Shown piece after piece: positions 6,356 through 15,235 of a stretch of 64,000 bases of DNA (positions are counted from its first letter, which is position 1; each line of letters opens with the position of its first letter). Origin of the DNA: Flagellimonas sp. CMM7 (lineage in GTDB: Bacteria; Bacteroidota; Bacteroidia; Flavobacteriales; Flavobacteriaceae). The stretch is from the NCBI RefSeq assembly GCF_021390195.1, contig NZ_CP090003.1:3493501-3557500 (forward strand). The letters run 5' to 3'. Position numbers and translations under genes: made by a program. Under the pieces are notes generated by a model, which ran no database searches, was not told the origin of the DNA, and worked only from the letters and a program-made list of their open reading frames with translations.

Positions 6356-9300
6356 TTAATCTATGCTAAAAGTTTCTGTTTCTTTAAAAGGGGATAAATC
6401 CAGCGCTTCAATAGATTCGCGGTAGGGTTTCCACTTTTCGTTAAAGAAACTATTGGTTTTTCCCAAGGCTGATTTTAATTCTTCTTTCGCAAATTTGATG
6501 AGGTTTTTCTCCGTTTCTGTAACTCCAGATTTCCTTGTTTGGGTATAAAAATCAGCTGTGTTCAAGCGTTGCATCACATTAATCTCAGGATTACGAGTAA
6601 TCCCTTGCCTTTTATCTTCCTTACCTAAATACAAAGCCACTATTGAATCAATTTGCTTAACAATGTTTGTGGATTCCTTTATTTGATCCTTATATTTTTC
6701 CTTGTCCAATTCCTTCATTTCTTTCTGAAACTTATTGGCCAAGTCTTTACTTTTTACTAGTTGCTTTACGGCATCAGCGGCAGTTTGCGTATAATCCTGT
6801 ACTTTTTTACCCATTTCATAAACCTCATTTATTGAAGCTAATGAAGTTTGAAGCCTTGGGTCTGTTTTTACAGTAACCGAAGTAGAATCTGCGAGTTCAC
6901 CATAATGTACTTTTACTTTATAAGTACCAGGCTTTACATTAATGCCACCTTCTTCCGTTTTACTTTTACTGATTTTTCTTGCGGGTGTATCCGGACCTTT
7001 TTCATCAAGGTTCCAATAGATTCTGTGGAAACCAGCTTTCTTGGGTGTTTTATGTTTAAGGGTGCGAATCAATCGGTCGCCATCATAAAACTTGAAGAAA
7101 ATAGAATCCTTTGTTTTTTTCTTCTTGTTATCTTCTTTTTCAGGAGCATCTTCTTTGTCATCCTTTTTTTCTTCGTTCTTAGCTACCTTGTTACCTTCTT
7201 TCAGATAATACGTAATCATAGCTCCAGCCTTTCTATTTTCACCATTATAAAGTGCATCACCGCCAAAACGACTTCCTGTAGCTTGTTGATAAGCGGCATG
7301 ATAAGCGTCTGGACTTTTAAATAAGCTTATTTCTTTCTGAAGCACATTTGGATTATTGGCAAGTGCCCTTAGCGGACGAATGTCATCAAGGACCCAAGCA
7401 GCGCGCCCAAATGTGCCAATAACCAAATCATGCTCTCTTGGTTGAATGGCTAAGTCTTTGGTTGATACCGTAGGGAAACCTTCAGTCCATTTTTGCCATG
7501 AACTCCCCGCATTGAATGATACATACAAACCATCATCCGTTCCTAAAAATAGTAGATTAGGGTTTTCAGTATCCTCAACAATGGAAAGTGTATAACTTTC
7601 CACATCGTTTTTATCTACAATTCGGGTCCATGTTTTTCCATAATCTTTGGTTCGATAGGCATATGGAGTATAATTAAACCTTCTATAATCGTTTGCGATC
7701 AATAGCGCTTCTCCTTTGTTCTTTCTTGAAGCTTTAATTTGAGGGATCCAGCTTCCTACCGGAAGTCCTTTAATGTTAGATGTTACCTCTGTCCAACTTG
7801 CTCCTCCGTTTTGTGTGTAATGGACACGACCATCATCTGTGCCTATCCAAAGCATATCCTTTTCTACAGCAGATGGTTCAATGACCAAAATAGTACAATG
7901 GTTTTCAGCTCCTGTAGCATCCATGGTAAGGCCACCGCTTTCGCTCTGTTTTTGTTTTTCCTTATCGTTGGTAGTTAGATCTGGTGAAATAACTTCCCAA
8001 GTCAATCCTTTATTGGTTGATTTATGTACAAACTGACTTCCAAAATAGACAGTACTGTTATTAAAAGGATCTTGTCCAATTCCCGCATTCCAGTTAAACC
8101 GAAGCTTGGTTGTTGCATCTGGCGGTGTTGGGCGCACAATGTAGTTATTACCTGTTTTCCAATCGTATCGCGAAACAAAACCTTGTTGACTCATGGCATA
8201 GCCAAATTGGTTGTCATCTAAATCTGGAACAACATCAAAACCATCACCAAAGGCAATTTCTTGCCAGTAACTGTTGCGTATGCCTTGCGCACGCCATACA
8301 TATGCCGGTCCTCTCCAAGAGCCATTGTCTTGCATTCCACCATAAACATTGTAGGGATATTCATTGTCAACGTTAATATGATAAAATTGAGCAACAGGTA
8401 AGTTGCCAATAAAACGCCATGTTTTTCCACCATCCTTGGTAATGTTCATTCCTCCATCATTGCCATCAATCATAAATTGTCCATTGTCTGGATGAATCCA
8501 CCATGCATGGTGATCAGGGTGTACCCCATTATCCACTTGGTAAGCAGGCATCAATTGTTTAAAGTTTTTTCCCGCATCCTCAGAAACATTCACGTAGGTG
8601 AACACAGAATAAACTCTATTCTCGTTTTCTGGGTCTACATGGATGTCAGAATAGTAAAAAGGTCTATTTCCAATATCGTTTTTGTCATTGACTTTTTCCC
8701 ATTTAAATCCACCATCCATGGATTTGTACAGTGCATTTTTCTTTGCTTCAACAAGGGCATAGATAATATTGGGCTTGTTTTTGGCAATGGCAATTCCTAT
8801 TCTTCCCAATTCGCCCTTCGGAAAACCCTCTTCATCGGTAATTTTTTTCCAAGTTGAACCACCATCATGTGTAATATGCAATCCACTTCCATCTCCTCCA
8901 GACTTGAAAAACCAAGGGTCGCGTTTATGTTCCCACATGGCAGCAATTAACTTATTTGGGTTGGAAGGGTCCATGACCAAATCTGCGGCGCCAGTTTTGT
9001 TATTGATAAAAAGGACTTTCTCCCATGTTTTTCCGCCATCAGAGGTTTTGTAAACTCCGCGCTCAGGGTGAATTCCCCATGGGGAACCAATGGCTCCAGC
9101 ATACACTACATCTGGATTGGTGGGATCAATAATTACCCTATGAATATGCCTCGTTTTTTCAAGGCCCATGGATTTCCATGTTTTTCCCCCATCAAGAGAT
9201 TTATAGATGCCATAGCCACCGTTAAGACTGTTTCTAGGATTTCCCTCTCCAGTTCCTACCCAAATTACGGATGGATTGGATTGCTGGATGGCAACAGCGC

Positions 9301-9562
9301 CAATGGAAGCGGTAACTTCCTTGTCAAAAATGGGGTCCCATTTGATGCCGCCAGAAGTAGACTTCCATAAACCACCAGAAGCGGTGCCCACATACATGAT
9401 ATCTGGGTTGGAAGTCACAACATCAATAGCAGTGACACGCCCGCTCATACCGGCTGGGCCAATGTTACGGGGTTTCATGTCCTGGACCAAATCCATGGAA
9501 AATTGTTGCGCAAAAAAAGGGATGGATGCCAGTAGCATCAATAGGGTGTAAAGGTGTTTCAT
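6356..9562 (-). CDS. Secreted VPS10/sortilin-like BNR-propeller protein
   Basis: A 1068-residue exported protein (signal peptide ending around SIPFFAQQ). Residues about 25-760 hold many Asp-box/BNR repeats of the form S-x-DGGKTW (for example YKSLDGGKTW, YKTSDGGKTW, HITHDGGSTW, RTKDYGKTW), as in VPS10/sortilin-type and Xyl-GH74-like beta-propellers. Then comes a strongly charged Lys/Glu/Asp linker (coding DNA about 7110-7190), a short beta-rich segment and a helical C-terminus (about 930-1068). Family members are annotated as glycosyl hydrolases but most are uncharacterised, and I see no proven catalytic pair. No type IX secretion C-terminal domain was recognised. Neighbour: a secreted amidohydrolase upstream. 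Confidence 0.9.
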   Translation of the reverse strand: MKHLYTLLMLLASIPFFAQQFSMDLVQDMKPRNIGPAGMSGRVTAIDVVTSNPDIMYVGTASGGLWKSTSGGIKWDPIFDKEVTASIGAVAIQQSNPSVIWVGTGEGNPRNSLNGGYGIYKSLDGGKTWKSMGLEKTRHIHRVIIDPTNPDVVYAGAIGSPWGIHPERGVYKTSDGGKTWEKVLFINNKTGAADLVMDPSNPNKLIAAMWEHKRDPWFFKSGGDGSGLHITHDGGSTWKKITDEEGFPKGELGRIGIAIAKNKPNIIYALVEAKKNALYKSMDGGFKWEKVNDKNDIGNRPFYYSDIHVDPENENRVYSVFTYVNVSEDAGKNFKQLMPAYQVDNGVHPDHHAWWIHPDNGQFMIDGNDGGMNITKDGGKTWRFIGNLPVAQFYHINVDNEYPYNVYGGMQDNGSWRGPAYVWRAQGIRNSYWQEIAFGDGFDVVPDLDDNQFGYAMSQQGFVSRYDWKTGNNYIVRPTPPDATTKLRFNWNAGIGQDPFNNSTVYFGSQFVHKSTNKGLTWEVISPDLTTNDKEKQKQSESGGLTMDATGAENHCTILVIEPSAVEKDMLWIGTDDGRVHYTQNGGASWTEVTSNIKGLPVGSWIPQIKASRKNKGEALLIANDYRRFNYTPYAYRTKDYGKTWTRIVDKNDVESYTLSIVEDTENPNLLFLGTDDGLYVSFNAGSSWQKWTEGFPTVSTKDLAIQPREHDLVIGTFGRAAWVLDDIRPLRALANNPNVLQKEISLFKSPDAYHAAYQQATGSRFGGDALYNGENRKAGAMITYYLKEGNKVAKNEEKKDDKEDAPEKEDNKKKKTKDSIFFKFYDGDRLIRTLKHKTPKKAGFHRIYWNLDEKGPDTPARKISKSKTEEGGINVKPGTYKVKVHYGELADSTSVTVKTDPRLQTSLASINEVYEMGKKVQDYTQTAADAVKQLVKSKDLANKFQKEMKELDKEKYKDQIKESTNIVKQIDSIVALYLGKEDKRQGITRNPEINVMQRLNTADFYTQTRKSGVTETEKNLIKFAKEELKSALGKTNSFFNEKWKPYRESIEALDLSPFKETETFSID

Positions 9563-9730
9563 TTTAGGATCAATTAGTCGCCTAAAGATACCAAAAACCC
9601 CAAGTGGATTTCTTAAGGAGTTGTTAATGGATTATGGCTTGGTCAAAAAATATATAAATGGCTTACAGAATTGATATAAAATGATTTTTTTGAAAAAATA
9701 AGGGAAGTAATTGCTGCGAATATGTCAGAA
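9563..9730. other. Intergenic region upstream of the VPS10-type gene
   Basis: 168 bp of AT-rich DNA between the amidohydrolase stop and the VPS10-type start. It presumably contains that gene's promoter, but I could not find a confident TTG/TAnnTTTG pair or a terminator hairpin. Confidence 0.35.
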
Positions 9731-10978
9731 TTACTCTTTATAAACCACCCCATCTTTCATTACATAAGTAACCTTACGCATTTTTTTAATGTCTTTACTA
9801 GGGTCGCCTTCCACAGCAATGATGTCTGCAAGGAAATTCTTTTGTATGCGCCCCAATTCATTCAAATGAAAGATACGGGCGTTAACAGAAGTAGCAGATT
9901 GCAGCACTTTTAAGGGTTGCATGCCATATTCAACCATCAATTCCAGTTCCCGATAATTTTCTCCGTGGGAATAGACCCCTACATCACCCCCAAAAACAAT
10001 GTCCACTCCAGATTCCAATGCGAGTTTAAATGACTTCTTCTTTTTAATGATTCGCTCAGTATCTGGTTCTTTTCCTTTTTTCCAGCCTTTGTAGCGTTCT
10101 ATAGCATCACCAGCTGCCAGAGTAGGGCATAGTCCAATTCCTTTTTCTTTCATCATTTTAAAGATTTCCATAGTGCCTCCATCACCATGTTCAATAGTTT
10201 CTACACCTCCTAATATGGCACGTCGCATCCCTTCTGGTGTGCCGGCATGGGCAACAACATAGCGTCCTGCACTTGTGGCGGTAGCTACCATTGCATCTAT
10301 TTCTTCCTGTAAAAAGGTAGGCTGAGAGGGCTCATCTTTACCCCAGCGATAATCTGCATATATTTTTATGAAGTTTGCACCCTTTCCCAATTGCGTCCGA
10401 ACTTCTTTAATAGCATCTGCCTTACCACTCACGGGCTCTGCACCCAATGGAACAGTAACCCCATCATGAAATCCTTTTGGACCATAGGCTCCTGTGGCTA
10501 CAATGGCAGGACCTGCTACTAACAATCGTGGTCCAGGAATTATACCATCATCAATAGTCTTTTTTAAATAGACGTCTGTATAACCAGCGCCTTCAGCTCC
10601 TAAATCTCGCATGGTAGTAACCCCTGCCATCAAAGATTTTTTAGCATGTACTACGCCTCTAATTGCTCTTTCTACAGGAGATTCCTTTAATACTTGATCG
10701 TTCCATTCGGTTTCATTGTAAGGATGTAACAATAGATGGGAGTGTCCTTCTATGATTCCTGGCATTAGGGTCATACCCTTAAGTTCCCTTTTTTTATATG
10801 AGTTGGAATTTTTTAAACTCGAGATAGGGCCAGCAAAAGTAATTCGATTTTCATTTACCAATACTACCCAATTTGAATGCAATGCCTCCCCGTCAAAAAC
10901 TTGGTCAGGAACCAATAATAATTGTGCCCTAATGGGTACGAACGTTAGGAATAAAAGAATAAGAAAAGTAGTTCTCAT
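9731..10978 (-). CDS. Secreted metal-dependent amidohydrolase (imidazolonepropionase-like)
   Basis: A 415-residue member of the amidohydrolase superfamily with an N-terminal signal peptide (cleavage near FVPIRAQ). Metal-site landmarks are present: HSHLLLHPY (the H-x-H of strand 1), a Lys in FIKIYADYRW on strand 4, His in VVAHAGTPEGM and TIEHGDGG, and Asp in VFGGDVGVYSHG. The TIM-barrel is flanked by the small beta-sandwich built from both ends (LLVPDQVFDGEAL; LADIIAVEGDPSKDI). Related secreted enzymes are annotated as Xaa-Pro dipeptidases or imidazolonepropionases, so a cyclic amide or dipeptide substrate is plausible but unproven. It is separated from the YdeI-like gene by 56 bp. Confidence 0.9.
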   Translation of the reverse strand: MRTTFLILLFLTFVPIRAQLLLVPDQVFDGEALHSNWVVLVNENRITFAGPISSLKNSNSYKKRELKGMTLMPGIIEGHSHLLLHPYNETEWNDQVLKESPVERAIRGVVHAKKSLMAGVTTMRDLGAEGAGYTDVYLKKTIDDGIIPGPRLLVAGPAIVATGAYGPKGFHDGVTVPLGAEPVSGKADAIKEVRTQLGKGANFIKIYADYRWGKDEPSQPTFLQEEIDAMVATATSAGRYVVAHAGTPEGMRRAILGGVETIEHGDGGTMEIFKMMKEKGIGLCPTLAAGDAIERYKGWKKGKEPDTERIIKKKKSFKLALESGVDIVFGGDVGVYSHGENYRELELMVEYGMQPLKVLQSATSVNARIFHLNELGRIQKNFLADIIAVEGDPSKDIKKMRKVTYVMKDGVVYKE

Positions 10979-11034
10979 ATTTAGTGAATTTCGTTTTGTT
11001 TAAAAAGTTCGGCTCCCTGATTTCATGATACTTT

Positions 11035-11616
11035 TCATCTGCTTCCAGGGTTTCTGGTTTTAATGTTATTGGCTGAAAGTGTTATGATTTCCGCTATTCT
11101 TTTTTGTCGGGTTTCTTCCCGTTTGGCCTGATTTAACCAGTACAGATAGCTCTTGCGTTGTCCACGGGTGAAATTTTGATAGTTTTTAAAAGCTTCAGGG
11201 TTTTTATCAAAAGAAGCTTTTAAATCCTCAGGAACTATTTCATTTTCAACGTCATCCAAAGCGGTCCAAGAACCATTTTTTTTAGCGACTTCAATAACTT
11301 TATGTCCGCTTTCATGCATTAAATCAGCGGCTATTAATTCTTTCAAATGATTTTTGTTTACCCTACTCCAGACACTTTTGGGCTTTCTTGGGCAGAAATA
11401 CTGTCTGCGTTTACCATCACCTAAACTTTTGACGGTACTATCTATCCAACCGAAACAGAGCGCTACTCTTACTGCTTCTTCCCAACGCATGCTTGGCATC
11501 TCATGTTCAATCTTGTACATGATTACATGAATACCGCCTGAAATTTGATGGTTGGCATGTAACCAAATCCGCCATTCCTCATCATTTTTAAAGTATATCT
11601 CTATTGCATCTTTCAT
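11035..11616 (-). CDS. YdeI/OmpD-associated family protein
   Basis: A 193-residue cytosolic protein with the family's opening pattern (FKNDEEWRIWLHANH), the central RWEEAVRVALCFGWIDSTVK and YFCPRKPKSVWSRVNK, and the C-terminal NFTRGQRKSYLYWLNQAKREETRQKRI, which is basic and helical. The family includes YdeI and proteins linked to bacteriocin or peptide tolerance, but no biochemical role is established. It is the last gene of a tight run: only 3 bp separate it from the alcohol dehydrogenase gene. Confidence 0.85.
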   Translation of the reverse strand: MKDAIEIYFKNDEEWRIWLHANHQISGGIHVIMYKIEHEMPSMRWEEAVRVALCFGWIDSTVKSLGDGKRRQYFCPRKPKSVWSRVNKNHLKELIAADLMHESGHKVIEVAKKNGSWTALDDVENEIVPEDLKASFDKNPEAFKNYQNFTRGQRKSYLYWLNQAKREETRQKRIAEIITLSANNIKTRNPGSR

Positions 11617-11619
11617 ACA

Positions 11620-12663
11620 CTAATTAAAAGTATTGATGATGGTCATTCCCTTATTGGTAAACTGATTCATCTCTCTCAAAACTTTACCCGCTTCTGATAA
11701 GTGAATGGTTTGTTCCACCAATTTTTGAGGCATCAATTTTCCTTCTTTGATGAGTGCCATCATTTCAGGGTATTTATGTGCTTGCATTCCGTGGCTGCCA
11801 ATAATTTCGAGTTCGTTGGCAAGAACTTTATCCATGGGTATTTTTGGATATTGATGATTCCCCGTCATTAACCCAACCTGAATGTGTTTCCCTCTTTTTC
11901 TAAGATTCCCTATTGAATTTTGACAAGTGATAGAACTGCCCAAGGCATCTAAAGATACATGAACGCCGCCATTTGTGAGTGACACTACTTCTTCAATAAC
12001 ACCTGAAGATTCAGAAGCATTTATAACTTTTGAAGCACCCAAATCTCTGGCCAGTTTTAAGGTATCCTTGTTGATGTCTATTGCAATAACCTGTGCACCA
12101 AACGCTTTAGCTATCATGATTGCAGAAAGTCCTACGCCGCCACAGCCATGAATTGCGATGGATTGCCCTTCAGTTATTTTCCCTTGAGCCACAACAGCCC
12201 TATATGCGGTTATGAAACGACAGCCTAGAGAAGCAGCGGTAATATCATCTATTTCTTCAGGAAGTTTCACCAAATTGGTATCTGCTTGATCTATACGGAC
12301 ATATTCGGAAAAAGAACCCCAATGCGTAAAACCTGGCTGTGATTGATGGTCACAAACTTGATGATTACCAGAATTGCATTGCTCACAAGAGCCACAGCCA
12401 CATACAAAGGGAACGGTTACTCTATCACCAATGTTGAAGTTTTTTACATCTTTACCAAGAGCGGCAATGCTGCCTGACAATTCATGACCTGGAACATGTG
12501 GTAAAACAATATCTGGGTCGTGGCCCATCCACCCATGCCAATCACTACGGCAAACCCCGGTTGCAGCTGTTTTTAAAACAACACTATGATCTAATGGAGT
12601 CGGATCCTGAACATCTTTAAGTTCTAAATCCCCTTGAAAAGTTTCATAAACCAATGCCTTCAT
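11620..12663 (-). CDS. Zinc-dependent alcohol dehydrogenase (MDR family)
   Basis: A 347-residue medium-chain dehydrogenase. The catalytic zinc region is GVCRSDWHGWMG and PHVPGHELSG (Cys, His and Glu ligands); the structural zinc site is the four-Cys loop CGCGSCEQCNSGNHQVC at about residues 88-104. The Rossmann motif is IHGCGGVGLSA with an acidic residue in VIAIDINKD, which favours NAD over NADP. It oxidises a primary or secondary alcohol or reduces an aldehyde; the substrate is open. It follows the nitrilase gene by 2 bp and precedes the YdeI-like gene by 3 bp, so all three are probably translated from one mRNA. Confidence 0.93.
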   Translation of the reverse strand: MKALVYETFQGDLELKDVQDPTPLDHSVVLKTAATGVCRSDWHGWMGHDPDIVLPHVPGHELSGSIAALGKDVKNFNIGDRVTVPFVCGCGSCEQCNSGNHQVCDHQSQPGFTHWGSFSEYVRIDQADTNLVKLPEEIDDITAASLGCRFITAYRAVVAQGKITEGQSIAIHGCGGVGLSAIMIAKAFGAQVIAIDINKDTLKLARDLGASKVINASESSGVIEEVVSLTNGGVHVSLDALGSSITCQNSIGNLRKRGKHIQVGLMTGNHQYPKIPMDKVLANELEIIGSHGMQAHKYPEMMALIKEGKLMPQKLVEQTIHLSEAGKVLREMNQFTNKGMTIINTFN

Positions 12664-12665
12664 GA

Positions 12666-13592
12666 TTACTCCTTTTCTATTGTCATATCCGGTTGACCAG
12701 TCACGTTCAGATTAAAGATATCATTTCTTGCATAATGGCCAATAACATCAAAATCTAATTTACTCACGGTTACATCTTTAAGATCTAGTTCTGTCACCAG
12801 TGCACCTGCTTCACCAAAGAGAGGTCCAGCTATAATTTTTCCTAAAGGGGACACGACAATGCTCCCACCCGGACATATGTCTTCCTTTTCGTTTTCTACC
12901 AAATGCTGGTATTCAGTGGGATACATAGATTTGGTGTAGAATTGATTGCAACCCAATACAAAACATCTACCCTCTAAAGCAATGTGCTGCATGGTTGCTG
13001 TCCATTCGTCTCTAGAATCAGCTGTTGGGGCAATATAGATTTCCACTCCTTGCTGATACATGGCCATTCTTGCCATGGGCATATAATTTTCCCAACAGAT
13101 AAGACCGCCCATTTTCCCAATTTTGGTATCAAAACTTACCAAGGACTCTCCTGAAGCTTCTGCCCAAACAATGCGTTCCGTTCCAGTAGGTTTAATTTTT
13201 CTATGTACACCCAACAAGCCCGAGGTGGGTGAAATGTAGGCCATGGAACAATATAGACTTCCGTTGACTTTTAATCTTTCCGTTATTCCAATTACCAGAT
13301 ATACATTTTGCGATTTGGAGAGCCTCTCTAGAAATTCAAGATCATCTCCTTCCAAACAAACACTATTTTCATAATATTTGGCATATAATTCTTTGCCTTC
13401 CATGGAACGACTCCCTACGGTTGCTCCAAAAGTAAAGCCTCTAGGATAACCAGGGACAAAAGACTCTGGAAAGACAATTAAATCACAACCTTCAGCAGCA
13501 TGTTTTTTAGTTAAATCAGCTAGTTTTTCAAAGGTTTTCTGCTTGTTAAAGAAAACAGGACTTTCTTGTATGAGCGCTACCTTTACCTTCAT
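12666..13592 (-). CDS. Nitrilase (carbon-nitrogen hydrolase family)
   Basis: A 308-residue nitrilase. The Glu-Lys-Cys triad is visible: Glu43 (VFPESF), Lys132 (HRKIKPTGTE) and Cys166 in GLICWENYMP. The CWEN form is typical of true nitrilases and cyanide hydratases rather than amidases, so conversion of a nitrile to its carboxylic acid and ammonia is likely. I start at ATG 13592 (MKVKVALIQESP) because the longer frame uses GTG. The alcohol dehydrogenase gene follows after 2 bp; together they could process a cyanohydrin-, aldoxime- or hydroxynitrile-derived compound, but this is inference from adjacency only. Confidence 0.92.
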   Translation of the reverse strand: MKVKVALIQESPVFFNKQKTFEKLADLTKKHAAEGCDLIVFPESFVPGYPRGFTFGATVGSRSMEGKELYAKYYENSVCLEGDDLEFLERLSKSQNVYLVIGITERLKVNGSLYCSMAYISPTSGLLGVHRKIKPTGTERIVWAEASGESLVSFDTKIGKMGGLICWENYMPMARMAMYQQGVEIYIAPTADSRDEWTATMQHIALEGRCFVLGCNQFYTKSMYPTEYQHLVENEKEDICPGGSIVVSPLGKIIAGPLFGEAGALVTELDLKDVTVSKLDFDVIGHYARNDIFNLNVTGQPDMTIEKE

Positions 13593-13637
13593 AAGCACTT
13601 GTTTTAAGGTATTAAAAGTTCTACACTTATGTTTTGA

Positions 13638-14414
13638 TTATTCTTCTTCAATGGCCTTTAAAAAAGGTTCCATTTCTATAAGGTCAATATCATCTCTTTT
13701 TCTCAATTCCCGTATAAACCAACTCTTGTGTCCGGCACCATAGGTGATTAAAAAGCGTTTACCAGAATAGCGATGTTTTTCCAATGCTTTTTCAATATTC
13801 CAGTAATGCGCAATATTGATGTTGTCCCAGCCGCCAAGACCCAATTCTACATTAAAAAGCTTGTTATAGACCTGCAATGAAATATCTTGAATACTATCGT
13901 AAGTGTCCGTATGTATAAAATGGGGGTTATTTACTTTTCCAGTCGCTTTATAAACCGAATCTGAGCGCTCATTGGCCTCAGTATAGGCAGCCCAATCCTC
14001 CGTTCTCGTAGAATCTTGGCTTATGGCAAGAAGTTTTGCACTTCTTTCATCCGCCATTGGTTTCGTCCAGCCAGCAGTTGGGATAATTTCAAAATCCATT
14101 TCCTTTGTTAAAGGAAAAATGACATCCACATACTCTGGAAAACGCATTACTCTTGGTTCGGATATACTATCGTCCCTTTTAAACCCATCAACAGCGGCTT
14201 GAAATCTATCTGGCGGAATTTCTGCCAAGATAAAATCGGGATTGATTTCTTTTACTAGCTTCCTTAAATACGGAAGGTTATAAACACTATCTGTTAAATG
14301 CCCACTATGAATGGTGCCAAGTATCAAAACTTCATTCTTGAGAGGTTTCGGAGTTTGTTCTTTACAACTTAGCAAAAGAAGCAATGCGATGCAGCAAGTT
14401 AAAAGTGTCTTCAT
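13638..14414 (-). CDS. TraB/ChaN-like lipoprotein of unknown function
   Basis: A 258-residue lipoprotein (lipobox LLLLSC, Cys at about residue 17). The mature domain starts with VLILGTIHSGH, a GTxH motif like that of the TraB/PrgY/ChaN/Tiki fold, followed by NPDFILAEIPPDRF, where the Glu after a hydrophobic strand is also typical. Related uncharacterised bacterial proteins are grouped under DUF5694; I recall the resemblance but cannot verify it. Tiki members are metalloproteases; whether this one is active is unknown. Its ATG overlaps the stop of the upstream arginase-family gene by 4 bp (ATGA), so translation is coupled. Confidence 0.7.
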   Translation of the reverse strand: MKTLLTCCIALLLLLSCKEQTPKPLKNEVLILGTIHSGHLTDSVYNLPYLRKLVKEINPDFILAEIPPDRFQAAVDGFKRDDSISEPRVMRFPEYVDVIFPLTKEMDFEIIPTAGWTKPMADERSAKLLAISQDSTRTEDWAAYTEANERSDSVYKATGKVNNPHFIHTDTYDSIQDISLQVYNKLFNVELGLGGWDNINIAHYWNIEKALEKHRYSGKRFLITYGAGHKSWFIRELRKRDDIDLIEMEPFLKAIEEE

Positions 14415-15217
14415 TTCATCAATACGTTTATAATTCCCTCAATAGGTCTCAGTTCTTCAACATTTGCAGTGATAGACTCCAAAACACTTGTTCCAACTAC
14501 ATTAAAGCTACTTTTTAACTCATAGATGCATTCCTCTGCATCTTTTATCAATAAGCCATCAGGAACTCTGTAGTAGGTTTTATCATAATTCGAAGGTTCT
14601 AGGCAATCAAAATCAAAATGTAAATAGAGATGCTCTATGTTTTTGGATTGCAAGGTTGAAACTAGCTCTGGAATATTCAGTTTTTTTGGGTGATAAATAC
14701 CACCTCTCTCCAATCTAGTTTTTTCAGCGTTATCAATATCTCGCAATCCAACATAATGGATTTGGGAACTATTTATGGTGCTAAACAGCAAATCGTCCAT
14801 ATTGGGTTCTCCTTCTCCAAGTAATGTTCTGAGTGGCATACCATGAAAATTGCAACTTGAAGAATCGCATGGTTTATTGATGTCTGCATGTGCATCAAAC
14901 CATATAACACCCAAATTTGGATATTGAGCATTTAAGTAGGATACCGGTACAATCTCAAGGCCACAATCTCCACCAATAGTAGCAGTAGTGTTGGGTTTTT
15001 CCGAAGTTAGAAATTGTTTAAATCGTTGTAGTTGTTCGTAAATGGCGTCGTAATTGTTTATGTTGAATTTTTGCAATCCATTTTCCCCTGCCGAAATATT
15101 GGATAGTGGAATTTGAACAAAATTTGGATTTTTCAAATACTCCAACACAGCAAAAGCCCCAGATTCTATATCCTTACCCAATCCAGCGCCCTGCCATTGT
15201 GGAAAGTATATTTTCAT
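14411..15217 (-). CDS. Arginase/ureohydrolase family protein
   Basis: A 268-residue member of the arginase-agmatinase-formiminoglutamase family, which hydrolyses guanidino or formimino groups using two Mn ions. The metal motifs are WFDAHAD (Asp108, His110, Asp112) and HFDFDCLEP (Asp202, Asp204). The first motif, usually GGDH, is GGDC here (residues 82-85), so Cys85 replaces a His metal ligand. This occurs in some subfamilies. Length is on the short side for arginase (about 300). It lies between an M1 peptidase gene (18 bp gap) and the TraB-like lipoprotein (4-bp overlap), suggesting a role in using peptide-derived amino acids. Confidence 0.87.
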   Translation of the reverse strand: MKIYFPQWQGAGLGKDIESGAFAVLEYLKNPNFVQIPLSNISAGENGLQKFNINNYDAIYEQLQRFKQFLTSEKPNTTATIGGDCGLEIVPVSYLNAQYPNLGVIWFDAHADINKPCDSSSCNFHGMPLRTLLGEGEPNMDDLLFSTINSSQIHYVGLRDIDNAEKTRLERGGIYHPKKLNIPELVSTLQSKNIEHLYLHFDFDCLEPSNYDKTYYRVPDGLLIKDAEECIYELKSSFNVVGTSVLESITANVEELRPIEGIINVLMK

Positions 15218-15235
15218 AATAACTTGCGGTTGAAT

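Noticed and set aside
7110..7190. Lys/Glu/Asp-rich low-complexity tract in the propeller protein
   Set aside because: A charged linker of the kind common in secreted proteins; not a repeat element or frameshift.
6848..9551. Several rightward ORFs opposite the large propeller gene
   Set aside because: They are mirror frames of a long coding region with low stop density in that frame; no start signals or families.
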